Shown here piece after piece: positions 9,702 through 19,699 of a DNA stretch of 37,364 nt. Both the position numbers and the translations under genes were made by a program. Origin of the DNA: Selaginella moellendorffii (taxonomy: Eukaryota; Streptophyta; Lycopodiopsida; Selaginellales; Selaginellaceae); the NCBI RefSeq assembly GCF_000143415.4, contig NW_003314372.1, positions 74,609 to 111,972 of the forward strand, read 5' to 3'. Numbering within the stretch: position 1 is the stretch's first letter; each line of letters begins with the position of its first letter. The notes under the pieces were generated by a model. The model saw only the letters and a list, made by a program, of their open reading frames with translations, made no database searches and was not told the origin of the DNA.

Positions 9702-10480
9702 GGGTAATTTTTTACACCAGTGTATGCAATCTACTTATAGTAAGAGATAGCTTCCTCCTGCACGATTTTACAATTGACATCTTTGTATTTATGCAAGGAA
9801 GTCAATAGAGGGTCTGCCTCCATGCATTTCTTATCACAAATAGAGCTGGCATTGGTTGCAACATACGTTTCTTCTCTATGTTTTTCTTCTTCTTCTGGTT
9901 ATGAGTGGTTTCATGTATATCCGTTTCAGCTTGTGTTGATCTTGGGGCTCAAGCAACCCCTGGTTTTGATGGATCGAAACCCTTATCTTTGAGCTTTTAC
10001 GGACAGATCGGACTCACTCAGGGTCGGACTGGAATTACATCATATCAGGGTAATCTGGGGACCACCGTGATTTTGTAACACCACTACGACTTGCTACCAA
10101 AGGTGTCATTGATATTCAGGAGAAGGTGAGTAGGTATGTGCAAGATGCTCCTCCGAATCTTCTGTATATCAATGCTACTTTTTGTGTTAAGCCTTAGTCA
10201 TGTGGCTGTAACATGACCTGTAGACCAAACTTATAATCACAAATTGCTTGCCATAGGAAATTCAATCTCAAAGTGAATCCTACTATGCATGTAGCTTAGT
10301 TCAAATCGAAGTTAAGATAAATCCTCTAAGTGTGTGGGCTTTGAATTTACAATCCTCACCATTGTGATTGGAAAGAAAATGCTCCGCGGGTAATGACCAA
10401 ACACAAGTATCCCAGATCAGAACATGGTATCATGCGTTCCTCAAAGGCTTGTTGGCACATCAAAACTGGCACAGCTTGAG
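9702..10480. repeat. P450 5' flank block, copy 3 of 3, with a stub of IFT70 upstream sequence
   Basis: Closely matches 3967-4740: same TTC-rich tract, the AGCTTGTGTTGATCTTGGGG stretch, GTGAGTAGGTATGTGCAAG, and at 10368-10480 the TCAGAACATGGTATCATGCG stretch that precedes the IFT70 exon in copies 1 and 2. The match ends at about 10480 right after GGCACAGCTTGAG, just before the IFT70 exon body. Confidence 0.75.
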
Positions 10481-11637
10481 TTCGCTTGGTTCTTGTGAAA
10501 CTTCCAGAAAACACATTTGGGCCGGCTATAGTTTTCAATCCTCCGAGAGAGCCTTGTAAATGGAGCTCGGGAAAGCTAATTCCAAGCCAAACATGGTGTA
10601 TTAGCGTCCTTTGTGGGACAATTTCTCAATGTCACGCAACCTGTGGGTGACAAGAACCCATTCACATAGAACACCTGGAATTGGCTCTCCAAGCACCATG
10701 GATGTGAGTTTTGCTTCTTCTACTAGAGCAGTGACAAATACTATAAAGAAAAAAGCTTATTCATTTTTAAATATAATATTTGTTTGACTATGAAGTAAAT
10801 CAATGACAGCCTCCAATACTGCTATCTGAAGGTATTTTGTACACAAAGAAGCTTGTTACAATAAGGCACGGGCACAGACTAGAAGAAAATTGGATTTCAA
10901 ACCAGCTTAAGTTGCGATCGTTTCAACAGTTCTTCCACTCCATCGTGGGACCTTTGCTTGTATCCTCCAAAAATTGAGAGCTTCCAACTTTAAAGAGGGT
11001 AACATGTCACCATAGTTTTTTCAGTGACGACCGGTAGCTCGATCCCCACAATTATTCTGCTACAAACACTGAAGAGATTTATCGCAGTTCATGATTCTTA
11101 CAACTAAGGTATGTCAGTGTTCTTTCCATTCTTACCATTGAGGAAAAAATTTTGTAGATCATTGATCATCAATGGCGCTCCTTTCTTTTGGTGGAGAATC
11201 GTTCTAAAGCAGTGCTCGTGTTTGTGGAGGAGATGTTTAGAAAAAAAAGAAGATGGAACGCACGCATTTTTCTACGAATTTTCTGTCGGCACTGACTGTG
11301 ACCAAAAGCGCCGGCCTTGTCTTCAATACAATGTGCCACGTATGATGCCAGCAGGGATTAGGGCTTGCCTCGTCGGTGCGCCAGCTAGGATATATCTGCC
11401 ACGCAAGCGCCTATGTCATTGAAAGGGCTTTGAAGGGTCTTGTTTTTCTGTGCTTCGTGGGAGGAGAGTTCTAGGCGGCTCAGCGTTGCGCGCTAGGTTT
11501 TCTAGGGATTGATTGGATCGGGAGCTGCGCCAGGGCGTGCCGCGGGCCGAGAGGTATGATCTTTTCTTTGGCACATTGACGCGCATTGATCGAGACGAGG
11601 ATTTCTTGGCCAGATTTGGGAGGAATTTCGGATTCCA
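10481..11637. other. Intergenic region upstream of the coiled-coil gene
   Basis: Mostly without a recognisable gene. It includes one possible exon on the minus strand (listed separately). The last 200 bp before 11638 are GC-rich and likely contain the promoter and 5' leader of the coiled-coil gene; no TATA box stands out. An open frame at 11111-11422 looks random. Confidence 0.5.
10601..10740 (-). other. Possible terminal exon of an unrecognised gene
   Basis: On the minus strand a pyrimidine-rich acceptor (TTTTTTCTTTATAG, plus-strand 10741 onward) is followed by 45 open codons ending in TAA at 10601-10603. The reading includes LVEEAKLTSMVLGEPIPGV and LVTHRLRDIEKL, which look protein-like rather than random. 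I do not recognise the family and found no upstream exon with confidence. It may be a gene fragment carried in with the neighbouring duplications. Confidence 0.3.
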
Positions 11638-14600
11638 ATGGCCGATGCGGAGAACTCGGATGCCGTCGTCGCACCGGCGCTCGAGAAGGACGAGGAGGTG
11701 AGATTCGCTGGATTCGTTCGCGTTTCCGTGCCGATCTGACGATTTTCTTCCACTGCAAACAGGAAACTACCGCTCTCAAGAGCAAGGTGACCGAGCTAGG
11801 GAAATTGCTGGCCGGCAAGGAAGAATTGGAGAAGGAACTAGAGACTGCCAAGGAGAAGGCTGGCGTTTTGTTTGAGTCGCTCGAGGATGCCAAGAAGAAT
11901 CTCGAGGATGCCAGCAAGAGAAGCGATGCTGCTGAATCCAAGCTCGCGGAATTGTTATCGTCGATGGAGAAGCACACATTGACCAAGGAGAAACTGGAGA
12001 AGGAAGTCGCCGATGCACAGAGCCTCGTGAAGGAGCTAGAAGAACAGTTGAAAGGATCGCAACTTAAGCTGGAAACCAGCGACAAGAATGCATCCATCGC
12101 CCTCCAGTCATCCAAAGAAGCTGCCGCTGCCCTCCAAGCACAAGTGGATGAGCTCACAGAAAAACTCCAACTTTCCAGTGATGCCGTCGTGGACTTGAAG
12201 AAGAACGAGGAATCGGCTGCCTTGGCTGCCAAGGAGACGGAAGGAAAGTTGCGGGCTTTGCAGCAAGATATGGAGAAGCTACAAGCGGACAAAGCTGCCG
12301 AGGTAAAAGCTGGCGAGGAAAAAGTCCAAGAGCTTTCCAGTCAGGTGGCAATCCTTACGGAAAAGGTTGAGAAAGCCGAGGCTGAAGTAGAAGCAAGCAA
12401 GTCCGCCGAGGCGTCACTCAATGGTCAGCTGGAGGCTTTGTCCAAAGCCAAGGGTGAGCTTGAGAAGCTGCTAGTGGACGCGGAGTCACGATCGAAAGAC
12501 GAAGCTGAAAGTCACAAAGTGGAGATCGAATCTGCTCGGGCGTCAATGGCTGAGTTGGAGGCTGAGGTGTCTGCTCTCAAAGCCTCGGTGAATGATCTCG
12601 AGAAGAATGCGAAGGATTCGCTCGAGCAGGTCGAGACGTATAAGAAGAACGTTTCGGTCCAAGAGGAACAGGGTAAGGAGTGGATGGAAAAAGCGAAAGA
12701 TGTTGAGCGACTTCTTCAAGAAGCTCAGGCGAGAGGAGATGCTGCTGAAGAAAGCAGCAAGTCATGGCAGGCCGAATGCGACGACTTGAAAGAAAAGGTT
12801 GCAGCCGCTTCCAAAATTGAGGCGATCTTGAAGGAAACAGAAGCTCAACTACAGCTTCTTCAACAGACGGCAGCTGACGCCGAGAGCAAGATCACGGCAT
12901 TGGAGTCCAAGTTGCGCTCTGCAGAGGACTCTGCCGCAGGCCACGAAGGTGATGCTCAAAAGCATCTGATGAAGGTGGCGGAACTTAGCGAGAGCCTGAC
13001 AAGTATCGAAGCCATTGCCGCTGCTTCTGAAGAAAAGCTTAAGTCGAGCGAGCTTGTGATTAGTGGCTTGCGGAGTGATTTGGAAGAGGCAAAGTCAACA
13101 GCAGAGAAACACGTGGCGACTGCAGCTGGGATTCAGGCAAAGCACGACGATCTTCAAAAGGAACTCCATGAGAAGCTGAGCCTGGCCGACGAGAAATACC
13201 AAAACTACGAGCGAAGCTTGGAAGAGTCCTCGGCAACGACCTCGCAGTTAAAAGAGTCTCTCCTGGCTCTTCAAAGTCAAGCTAACGAAGCCGCAGAATT
13301 GACTACAAAACTGCAAGCGGAGCTTCAAGATTCCAAGGACAGGGAAGCGAAGCTCGCTGAGCAGCTCGAAGCGTCCAGAGCAGCAGGTGAAAAGCAAGAG
13401 GCAGATTATAAAGCGGCATTGAATGAGCTTCAAGAATCGCTAACGAGACAGACGGAGGAGGCGTCCTCTAGACACGAAGCTCTTGCGCGAGATTTGAGCT
13501 CCGGCGTGGAAAGAGAGAAGGAACTTGAGCAGAAGCTCCGGACGGCGGAGGAGACGTCTGCGATTCACGAGAAGTCCAGCAACGAGTATAGCCAGAATTC
13601 TGCGCAGCTCGAGGACAAGCTGCGTGAAATCCAAGCAGAACTTTCCACTCACGCGGCAAAGGCTTCCGAGCTCGAAGGAGTTGTGGAGAGCTCTCGTCAA
13701 ATGCATGTGACACTCCAAGGGAGCGTCGAAGCTGCCGAGAGCAAATCGGCGCATTACGAAGAGCTCGCCAACGTCTCCAACAAGAAGGTTGCGGAGCTGG
13801 AAGAGGAGATGTCGAGTTTACATTCGAAACTGGCATCTCTAGAGAAGGTTTTGGCGAGTCAGGAAGAAACTCTGAAGGCGGCTCTTGACACCGAGGCGGA
13901 GCTACGTCAACAGCTCAAGCTCGCAGAAGAAACTTCAGCAATGCACGAGGCAACAGCAGGCGAACGAGAAAAAGTGGCCTCGGAAAGAGAGCAGGAGCTC
14001 TCGGCTGTGAACTCCAAGCTGACAGCTTTGAAAGAGACCTTGGCTGGCCAAGAGGAGACTCTCAAGTCGGCTTTCCAAGCCGAGGCAGAACTGCGAGGCA
14101 AGCTTTCGAGCGCAGAAGAAGCTACGGCAAAGCATCAGGCTGACGCAGGGGAGAGCCAGAGAGCCGCAGCGGAGAAGATCGCCGCTCTCGAGAGTACCAT
14201 CGAGAAGCTGGGGGAGAAGCTGGCTAATACGGAGGAAGTGCTCGAGGCCACCAAACAAGAGGCTGCGAGATCCAAAGACGCTGAAAGTAAGAAGGTGGAA
14301 GAGCTCGAGAAGGAAGCCGAGGCTATGGCATCAAACTTTCAAGCAGAGCTCGTGAAGGTCCAAGGTGTGGCGAGCTCTCTGGAGGAAAAACTGGACGAAG
14401 CAGCTCGACTCATTTCTGAGCAGGAGAAGACGATCTCGCGAATGCAGGAGAGCGAGGCCCAGCAGCGAGATGGCTACGCATCGGACACCAAGTCGCTCCT
14501 CGCCAAGCTAAGCGCGATGAGCGAAGAGTTTTCCAAGGAAAAGCAGCTGCTGGATAATGAGGTAACTCTTGCTTGGTCTTCTTCTTTCCTTCTAATACTT

Positions 14601-15048
14601 TGTGATGGACGCCAGATATCTAGTGTCAAAGGCGAGAGAGAGGATCTTCGTAAGAAGCTGAGTGAGATCCACGTAAATGGAGCGTTTGCCAAGAAGTTGG
14701 AGACTCGTCCGGCGGAGCCAGCCGTTGAAGAAGTCGAGGTAAGGAACCACACTTCTATAGTTTTCTCTCCTTCTTCCTCGCTTGCTGCTAAGACATGGAT
14801 TTTCATCTTCGTCACAGATGAGAAGTATCTCCAGAGATTTTGATACCGGAGCTCTCAAGGCAACGCCGAGGAGGAGGAAAGGAGCGGCTTCTTCCGCGGG
14901 AGTTGTGGAGGAGGAGACGAGCAGTGGCAAGGACAAAGTGGTGGGAAAGCAGGGCAAGGCTTCCTCCGGGTTCCTGGGAGCAACCATTGTCGCGGTTTCT
15001 GTGAGCTCCTTCTTCGTCGGCTTACTGGTGGACAGGAAACTATTTTGA
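11638..15048 (+). CDS. Long coiled-coil protein with C-terminal membrane anchor
   Basis: Four coding exons: 11638-11697, 11763-14561, 14616-14738 and 14818-15048, giving about 1,070 aa. The start ATG at 11638 (MADAENSDAV) is chosen because its exon splices in phase to the long exon through a GTGAGA...AACAG intron; reading straight through from upstream would use intron sequence. The 54-nt intron at 14562-14615 is also open in frame, so an unspliced reading adds 18 false residues. Nearly the whole protein is Lys/Glu/Ala/Leu-rich heptad coiled coil, then a basic Ser-rich stretch, then a hydrophobic segment (about 1046-1065) and the short tail DRKLF. This is a tail-anchored layout, probably ER or another cytosol-facing membrane. 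The tail resembles plant PICC-like ('myosin-heavy-chain-related') proteins; that match is from memory and tentative. It is convergent with Dof copy 1, whose stop is 183 bp away. Confidence 0.9.
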
Positions 15049-15230
15049 GAGAGAGGAAAAAGAAAAAGTATATATTTTTTCTTATCTTTGCGGCTTTTCA
15101 TATTCTAAATTATTTGACATACAGATTGAAATATAATTCTATGTAGGCTTCTACTCATCAAACAAATGAAAACTCTCTGAAAACCCTGGGATCCAACTAT
15201 AAATTTTCTTTTGACAAAAATTTCCATGAA

Positions 15231-16070
15231 TCAGCAAGCTTGTATTTCTGGCAGGTCTGCCAGAAATCCCTCAATATCAAGAAACACATCGTTTAATTCT
15301 TGAGGTTGCCCCCAGTAATTGGTTTGCACATCTCCACCTTGAACCCCACCGACAAACTCCTGACTAACTCGATCAGCAAACAGTCCATCGCCAAGCTCAC
15401 TAGTTTGAGCAAACAGTTCTTGCTCACAATCACCAACGAACTCCTGACTAACTTGATCAGCAAACACTCCATCGCCAAGCTCGCTAGTTTGAGCAAACAC
15501 TTCTTGCACACAATCACCAACAGGCCCTTGACCCAAGCCTGGCAGAAGCTTCCAGTTTTGATCAAAACCCTCGTGAGAGAAAGGTTGGGCACAATCACCA
15601 ACACCATAACCTTGCTCCCAATAAATAGTTTGATCAAAACCCGCAACACAATCACCCATAACTTGAGATGATTCGCCTACAAATTCTTCCTGGACGACTG
15701 GAGCGATCTTGTCTACCCCATGGCTCTTTAAAGTTCTCTTATTTCCACCGGTGGGCGATAGCGATACGTCCCTTACCTTGCCACCTTGTGTCCATTTTCC
15801 CTTGCACGACCTGCAAATATAGCGCGGCTGGTCGCGCTTGCCAGTACTCTTCTCGTTGTTGTAGTAATCGAACCGCGTGTTGTAAGATTGGCACCTTGGG
15901 CACTGGTACACGTTGTCCGGAAGGTCGTGGTGCTCCCACACGCCGTACAAGTTTTGATCCCTCACCTCTTGGGCCGTGAGCTTGCAAGCCCTCTCGCTTC
16001 TCAGTCGACGCTTCTTTGTCGGCACCATGATACCGTCGTCTTCTCTACTTCTCTTGCTTGCTCTCGCCAT
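15231..16070 (-). CDS. Divergent Dof-type zinc-finger protein, array copy 1 (279 aa)
   Basis: Intronless. Residues 5-24 hold two basic clusters (KRSR and KKRRLR), a likely bipartite nuclear signal. The Dof finger has Cys57, Cys60, Cys86 and Cys89, with the family signatures NTRFDYYNN, QPRYICRSC and KWTQGG. Two differences from a standard Dof stand out: 25 residues between the Cys pairs instead of 21, due to insertion of about four residues (STGKRD region), and Asp in place of Cys in the usual FCYYNN. Dof proteins bind AAAG DNA sites and regulate transcription. The acidic, Gln-rich C-terminal half has a 28-residue unit (VGDC.QE.FAQTSELGDG) in two copies here and one copy in the other five genes. 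It ends with VFLDIEGFLADLPEIQAC. DNA binding is inferred from the family only. Confidence 0.9.
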   Translation of the reverse strand: MARASKRSREDDGIMVPTKKRRLRSERACKLTAQEVRDQNLYGVWEHHDLPDNVYQCPRCQSYNTRFDYYNNEKSTGKRDQPRYICRSCKGKWTQGGKVRDVSLSPTGGNKRTLKSHGVDKIAPVVQEEFVGESSQVMGDCVAGFDQTIYWEQGYGVGDCAQPFSHEGFDQNWKLLPGLGQGPVGDCVQEVFAQTSELGDGVFADQVSQEFVGDCEQELFAQTSELGDGLFADRVSQEFVGGVQGGDVQTNYWGQPQELNDVFLDIEGFLADLPEIQAC

Positions 16071-16141
16071 AGCTCGTACGATCCTAAAGGACTTGACCTT
16101 ATTTATTTATATATGCACTAAAGTAAAGGCTGGGTTAGCTT
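16071..16141 (-). promoter_or_regulatory. Dof copy 1 promoter with TATA-like box and AAAG sites
   Basis: Read on the minus strand, TATATAAATAAAT (plus 16101-16113) lies 31-43 nt upstream of the ATG, so a conventional TATA-driven start would leave a leader of only about 10 nt. The plus strand has three AAAG cores (CTAAAGGAC, CTAAAG, TAAAGG) around the box, the core motif bound by Dof proteins. The block is almost identical in front of all six copies, the second copy differing by only a few bases. AAAG is short and common, so autoregulation is only a hypothesis. Confidence 0.5.
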
Positions 16142-16194
16142 AAACAGCGTAGCTTCCCACTAATCCTGTGCGCTTTAAGGTAAGAATATCAGTC

Positions 16195-16790
16195 GAAAGA
16201 TGGATGGATATGCGGCATCCACATCGCAGCGGGCAAGAAGGAAAGAGTCTGTCGAGAAGCCAGGCATGCGCAAGTATTCTCATCACAATGTATGGCAAAT
16301 GGTTTGGCTGTAAATACAATCAAGGCGCTAAAGGTTGATGATGGAAAACTGGTGAAGCTCAAGATCTATCTATAGGCATTTCCATCCACGCTGTCCAGAG
16401 CGACGAGCTGTGGCTGTGACACAGATGCCTTTGTCAGCACCTTGTTGAAGATGGAAGTGCCGTGTTTGACAGGCGTTCATTCCTCCGACTATGATCCAGG
16501 CCTACACTGAAAAAACGGCGAACCACGCATTGTATCCAAGCATCAAACTGTTCCATGACACAGTTGAAAAATCCAGCCTGTCGAACACTCCACGAGCGTC
16601 GACACTCGGCTCGGGCTCGGCACACATGCGAATCAAAACCGCTCGGATTTTCACCGACTCAAACTTGATCACGCGTTTCTTCTCAGTCGCATCATCCAGT
16701 ACGCTATCTTCTTCGGTTGCCAGGAGGGAGCAGGCCTTCAACGCAGCCACAATCGTTCGAGGATGGCTGACAGTAAATAGTTCTCATGCG
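16195..16790 (-). pseudogene. PPR-protein relic, unit 1, minus-strand part
   Basis: At 16502-16750 the minus strand reads AALKACSLL ... DARGVFDRLDFSTVSWNSLMLGY, typical of PLS-class pentatricopeptide repeats (ARxVFDxM...VSWNSxxxGY). It then breaks into unrelated sequence with stops. The natural continuation of this PPR (GAHGLGSRVELF) sits on the opposite strand just right of it, so an inversion has split the gene. PPR proteins bind organelle RNA; this remnant cannot function. Confidence 0.7.
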
Positions 16791-16794
16791 TGAA

Positions 16795-17040
16795 AACAAA
16801 TGGAGAGCGGAGCGCACGGGCTTGGTTCTCGAGTGGAGCTGTTTCCATTCATGGAACGATCCGGGGTTTTCTCACCTTTGTGGCTGCGTTGAAAGCTTGC
16901 GCTAGTTTGGATAGGCAAACTTGTCAAACTCCGTGCTTTAGAAGATGGCATGGCTATCGCTTTGGAACTCTTCTTTCGGATGGGGCTGAAAGGAGTCACG
17001 AGTGCTCATCCTCTCAACATGGTGACTTGTGAGGCAAACT
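16795..17040 (+). pseudogene. PPR-protein relic, unit 1, plus-strand part
   Basis: Plus-strand reading of GAHGLGSRVELFPFMERSGV, followed after small frame changes by LKACASL and a second ALELFFRMxLKGV-like PPR helix (16945-16995). It joins the minus-strand part at an inversion point near 16790. Confidence 0.65.
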
Positions 17041-17067
17041 CTTATTCCTGGTCTCCAGGAAATGATC

Positions 17068-17245
17068 GAAGACTCGTCTGGCGGAGCCAAACATAGAAGA
17101 ACTTGACGAGGTAACAAACACTTCTTAGTTTTCTCCTCTTGAGAAATGGATTTCCCTTGTTGTCACAGATCTACAGAGATTGTGATACTAGGGTTCTCAA
17201 GGCGGCTTCTCACGGAGGAGGCAACCACTGTCGCTTCACTTTTAG
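17068..17245 (+). pseudogene. Decayed copy of coiled-coil gene exons 3-4, unit 1
   Basis: GACTCGTCTGGCGGAGCCAA, then GAAGAACTTGACGAGGTAA, then an intron-like TTTTCTCCT stretch, CACAG and the exon-4 start (AGAGATT.TGATAC...TCTCAAGG) match 14702-14860 and beyond of the coiled-coil gene at lower identity. The end fades after GCAACCACTGTCGC, the counterpart of 14981-14995, with much of exon 4 deleted. Confidence 0.75.
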
Positions 17246-18241
17246 ATATTCTATGTTATGTGCTTTTAATTACATGTACTTGCCAACATTTATGAGGAAT
17301 TTCGGGAACTCAGGATTATGTTATGTTAGAATATACTCAAACCACAAACCAAAATATTGCTTAATTTGATCCGCGGGCCCCACGACGGGATATGTTATGT
17401 TATGTTATCTACTTTAGAGGTCCCAAATGACCTAAAAAACATGAGCAAGGTGGTGGTACAGAATATGCCGCGGTATCAGACATTCTTTATACCTCCACCT
17501 TCCCGTTTTTTAAAGTAGCTGTAGCTCCCCTATCGTGGTGTTGGTAGGGACAGGGCAAAAGTATGTTGTACTACTGGTAGAAGTCACACATTCCAAGTCT
17601 GGATGCCGTTAATTACATTCTAGGGTGATGAGTTTATTCTCAATGTTCTTGCTCCTTGTTCTCTCAGTTGTCCCAGTGGCCTCATGCCTCTAGCATCTAA
17701 AAACATGTATTAGTGACAAGTAGGAACAATTGTAATAGCATAACTAACATTTTAGTGACTAGCTTTGTTGCAAGAGACCCTGATAGTGCGGGTACTTGCA
17801 CCAATCTTACATTATAAAAGCACTAAAGGTCGTGATTGTTTGATCTCCTTGAAAAAAGAGTAGTTTAGCTTTATTGGCTCCTAACCAGTCTTCGCTTGCC
17901 GAAATTCCTCTCAGATTGCTTATTTTACTTTTGGATAAAGTTCAAAATCGGAGAACTAGAATGGATCACCAAAAATTTCTTACAGTTAGAAGGAAGCAGA
18001 GAAGCTCCGGTCCTTGCCCTCAGGCTGACCAGATGTGCCTGGCAAATGCTGGCAGTGTGCTCCAGCAATCCATCTAGCATGGTGATGCTTGAGAACAGGC
18101 GGCAGAAATGCCTGACGACGAGGGTGTTCTAGTCAGTCCTACAAACCAGTCATGAAGAATCCTGGGGTTCGCATCGCAACAGATGCCCATGTTCAGCAAA
18201 AACTCCTAATTTGTATATTTTTAAATGTGTGTGCAATATTT
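17246..18241. repeat. Non-coding part of array unit 1
   Basis: Shared in pieces by every unit (compare 20326-21170, 24011-25080, 27646-28697). Landmarks are CCCTATCGTGGTGTTGGTAG, ACATGTATTAGTGACAAGTA and a CAGCAATCCATCTAGCATGG stretch. Open frames such as 17874-18077 are not conserved in length between units, so I see no gene. Confidence 0.6.
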
Positions 18242-18800
18242 AGTTTGCTTAATAATAGTACTATTTCTATTTATTAGTGAATATACTTAAAATATACTTG
18301 GATACTCTGGGATATTCTACTATCTAATGGTTGTTATTCATTTAAATTAATCATGTATTTATAATTTATAAACATTCCTAAACACTTTCTAGCATATTTT
18401 AGTTTATTCTGAAAGCTGATATTTAATCTTGTGTTTATGAATTATAAACATGTTATAATCATAAAATTGATCAATATAATTAATGAATAATAAGCACTAT
18501 TATTAAGCAAACCAAGCTTTGCTGCATGCAATGCACAACAAATTTTTAATCTAGTTGATCAAATGGAAGTTTATAATTTATAAACACAAGATTAATCTTA
18601 TTATATATCAACCATTAAATAGTAGAATAAATTAGAATATAATAGAAACTGCTTGGGAAAGGTTATAATTTATAAATGTGTTTATAAATTATAAATTCAA
18701 GATTAAATATAAATTAATAACAACTGTTAAATGGTAGAATATCCCAGAAAATTCAAGTATATTCTAGATATATTCATTAACAAGTTTACTTAAGCAAACC
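18242..18800. mobile_element. AT-rich foldback / MITE-like element, unit 1-2 boundary
   Basis: Begins AGTTTGCTTAATAATAG and ends TTTACTTAAGCAAACC, an inverted-repeat pair. Inside are more mirrored phrases: GATATTCTACTATCTAATGGTTGTTATT at the left against AATAACAACTGTTAAATGGTAGAATATC at the right, and ATTATTAAGCAAACC in the middle. It has no coding capacity, as expected of a non-autonomous element. Its right end lies about 60 bp from the stop codon of Dof copy 2. Confidence 0.65.
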
Positions 18801-18859
18801 AAAAATTCTGAAAAAATTGGCAACTATATATAAGGGCTTTTGACAAAAATTTCCATGAA

Positions 18860-19612
18860 TCAGCAAGCTTGTATTTCTGGCAGGTCTGCCAAAAATCCCT
18901 CAATATCAAGAAACACATCATTGACTTCTTGAGGTTGCCCCCAGCAATTGGTTTGCACATCTCCACGTTGAACCAACTCCTGACTAACTTGATCAGCAAA
19001 CACTCCATCGCCAAGCTCGCTAGTTTGAGCAAACACTTCTTGCACACAATCACCAACAGGCCCTTGACCCAAGCCTGGCAGAAGCTCCCAATAACTGTTT
19101 TGATCAAAAGCCTCGTGAGATAAAGGTTGGGCACAATCACCAACACCATAACCTTGCTCCCAATAAGTAGTTTGATCAAAACCCACAACACAATTACCCA
19201 TAACTTGAGATAATTCGCCTACAAATTCTTCCTGGACGACTGGAGCGATCTTGTCTCCCCCATGGCTCTTTGAAGTTCTCTTATTTCCACCAGTGGGCGA
19301 TAGCGATACGACCCTTACCTGGCCACCTTGTGTCCATTTTCCCTTGCACGACCTACAAGCGTAGCGCGGCTGGTCGCGCTTGCCAGTACTCTTCTCGTTG
19401 TTGTAGTAATCGAACCGCGTGTTGTAAGATTGGCACCTTGGGCACTGGTACACGTTGTCCGGAAGGTCGTGGTGCTCCCACACGCCGTACAAGTTTTGAT
19501 CCCTCACCTCTTGGGCCGTGAGCTTGCAGGCCCTCTCGCTTCTCAGTCGACGCTTCTTTGTCAGCACCACTATACCATCGTCTTCTCTACTTCTCTTGCT
19601 TGCTCTTACCAT
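18860..19612 (-). CDS. Divergent Dof-type zinc-finger protein, array copy 2 (250 aa)
   Basis: Intact, intronless. It starts MVRASKRS instead of MARASKRS. The finger reads QPRYACRSC (Ala where copies 1 and 3 have Ile) and GGQVRVVSLS after it, the most altered post-finger segment of the six. The C-terminal 28-residue unit is single, and two or three residues after VSQE are lost (ELVQRGD). The ending VFLDIEGFLADLPEIQAC is unchanged. It has the same 25-residue finger loop as copy 1. Confidence 0.9.
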   Translation of the reverse strand: MVRASKRSREDDGIVVLTKKRRLRSERACKLTAQEVRDQNLYGVWEHHDLPDNVYQCPRCQSYNTRFDYYNNEKSTGKRDQPRYACRSCKGKWTQGGQVRVVSLSPTGGNKRTSKSHGGDKIAPVVQEEFVGELSQVMGNCVVGFDQTTYWEQGYGVGDCAQPLSHEAFDQNSYWELLPGLGQGPVGDCVQEVFAQTSELGDGVFADQVSQELVQRGDVQTNCWGQPQEVNDVFLDIEGFLADLPEIQAC

Positions 19613-19684
19613 AGCTCGTACGATCCTAAAGGACTTGACCCTATTTATTTATATATGCACTAAAGTAAAGGCTGGGTTAGCTTA
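19613..19684 (-). promoter_or_regulatory. Dof copy 2 promoter block
   Basis: Same TATATAAATAAAT box and AAAG cores as copy 1, with a G to C-type change in the CCCTATTTATT stretch (minus-strand AATAGGG). Only about 70 bp upstream are well shared before the unit changes to TTAAAAAGCGTAG. Confidence 0.45.
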
Positions 19685-19699
19685 AAAAGCGTAGATTCC

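Noticed and set aside
11586-11762. Upstream ATG extending the coiled-coil protein in the long open frame
   Set aside because: That frame passes through a clear 65-nt intron; the ATG at 11638 gives an acidic N-terminus that splices in phase.
11480-12292. Minus-strand Ser-rich open frame of 270 codons
   Set aside because: It mirrors the Glu/Lys/Ala-rich coiled-coil exon; antisense frames of such exons are often open by composition.
15300-15671. Plus-strand frames with repeats such as LTNLISKHSIAKL over the Dof 3' halves
   Set aside because: Antisense of the 28-residue repeat region; the frames change length between copies.
15786-16121. 111-codon plus-strand open frame conserved opposite every Dof gene
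   Set aside because: It is antisense to the finger-coding part; its conservation follows from the near identity of the six Dof genes. It has no start context or composition of its own.
17874-18132. Small open frames in the non-coding unit (and 20870-21060, 24679-24909, 28324-28539)
   Set aside because: Length and frame differ between units through indels and no family is recognised; there is no sign of selection on the reading frame.
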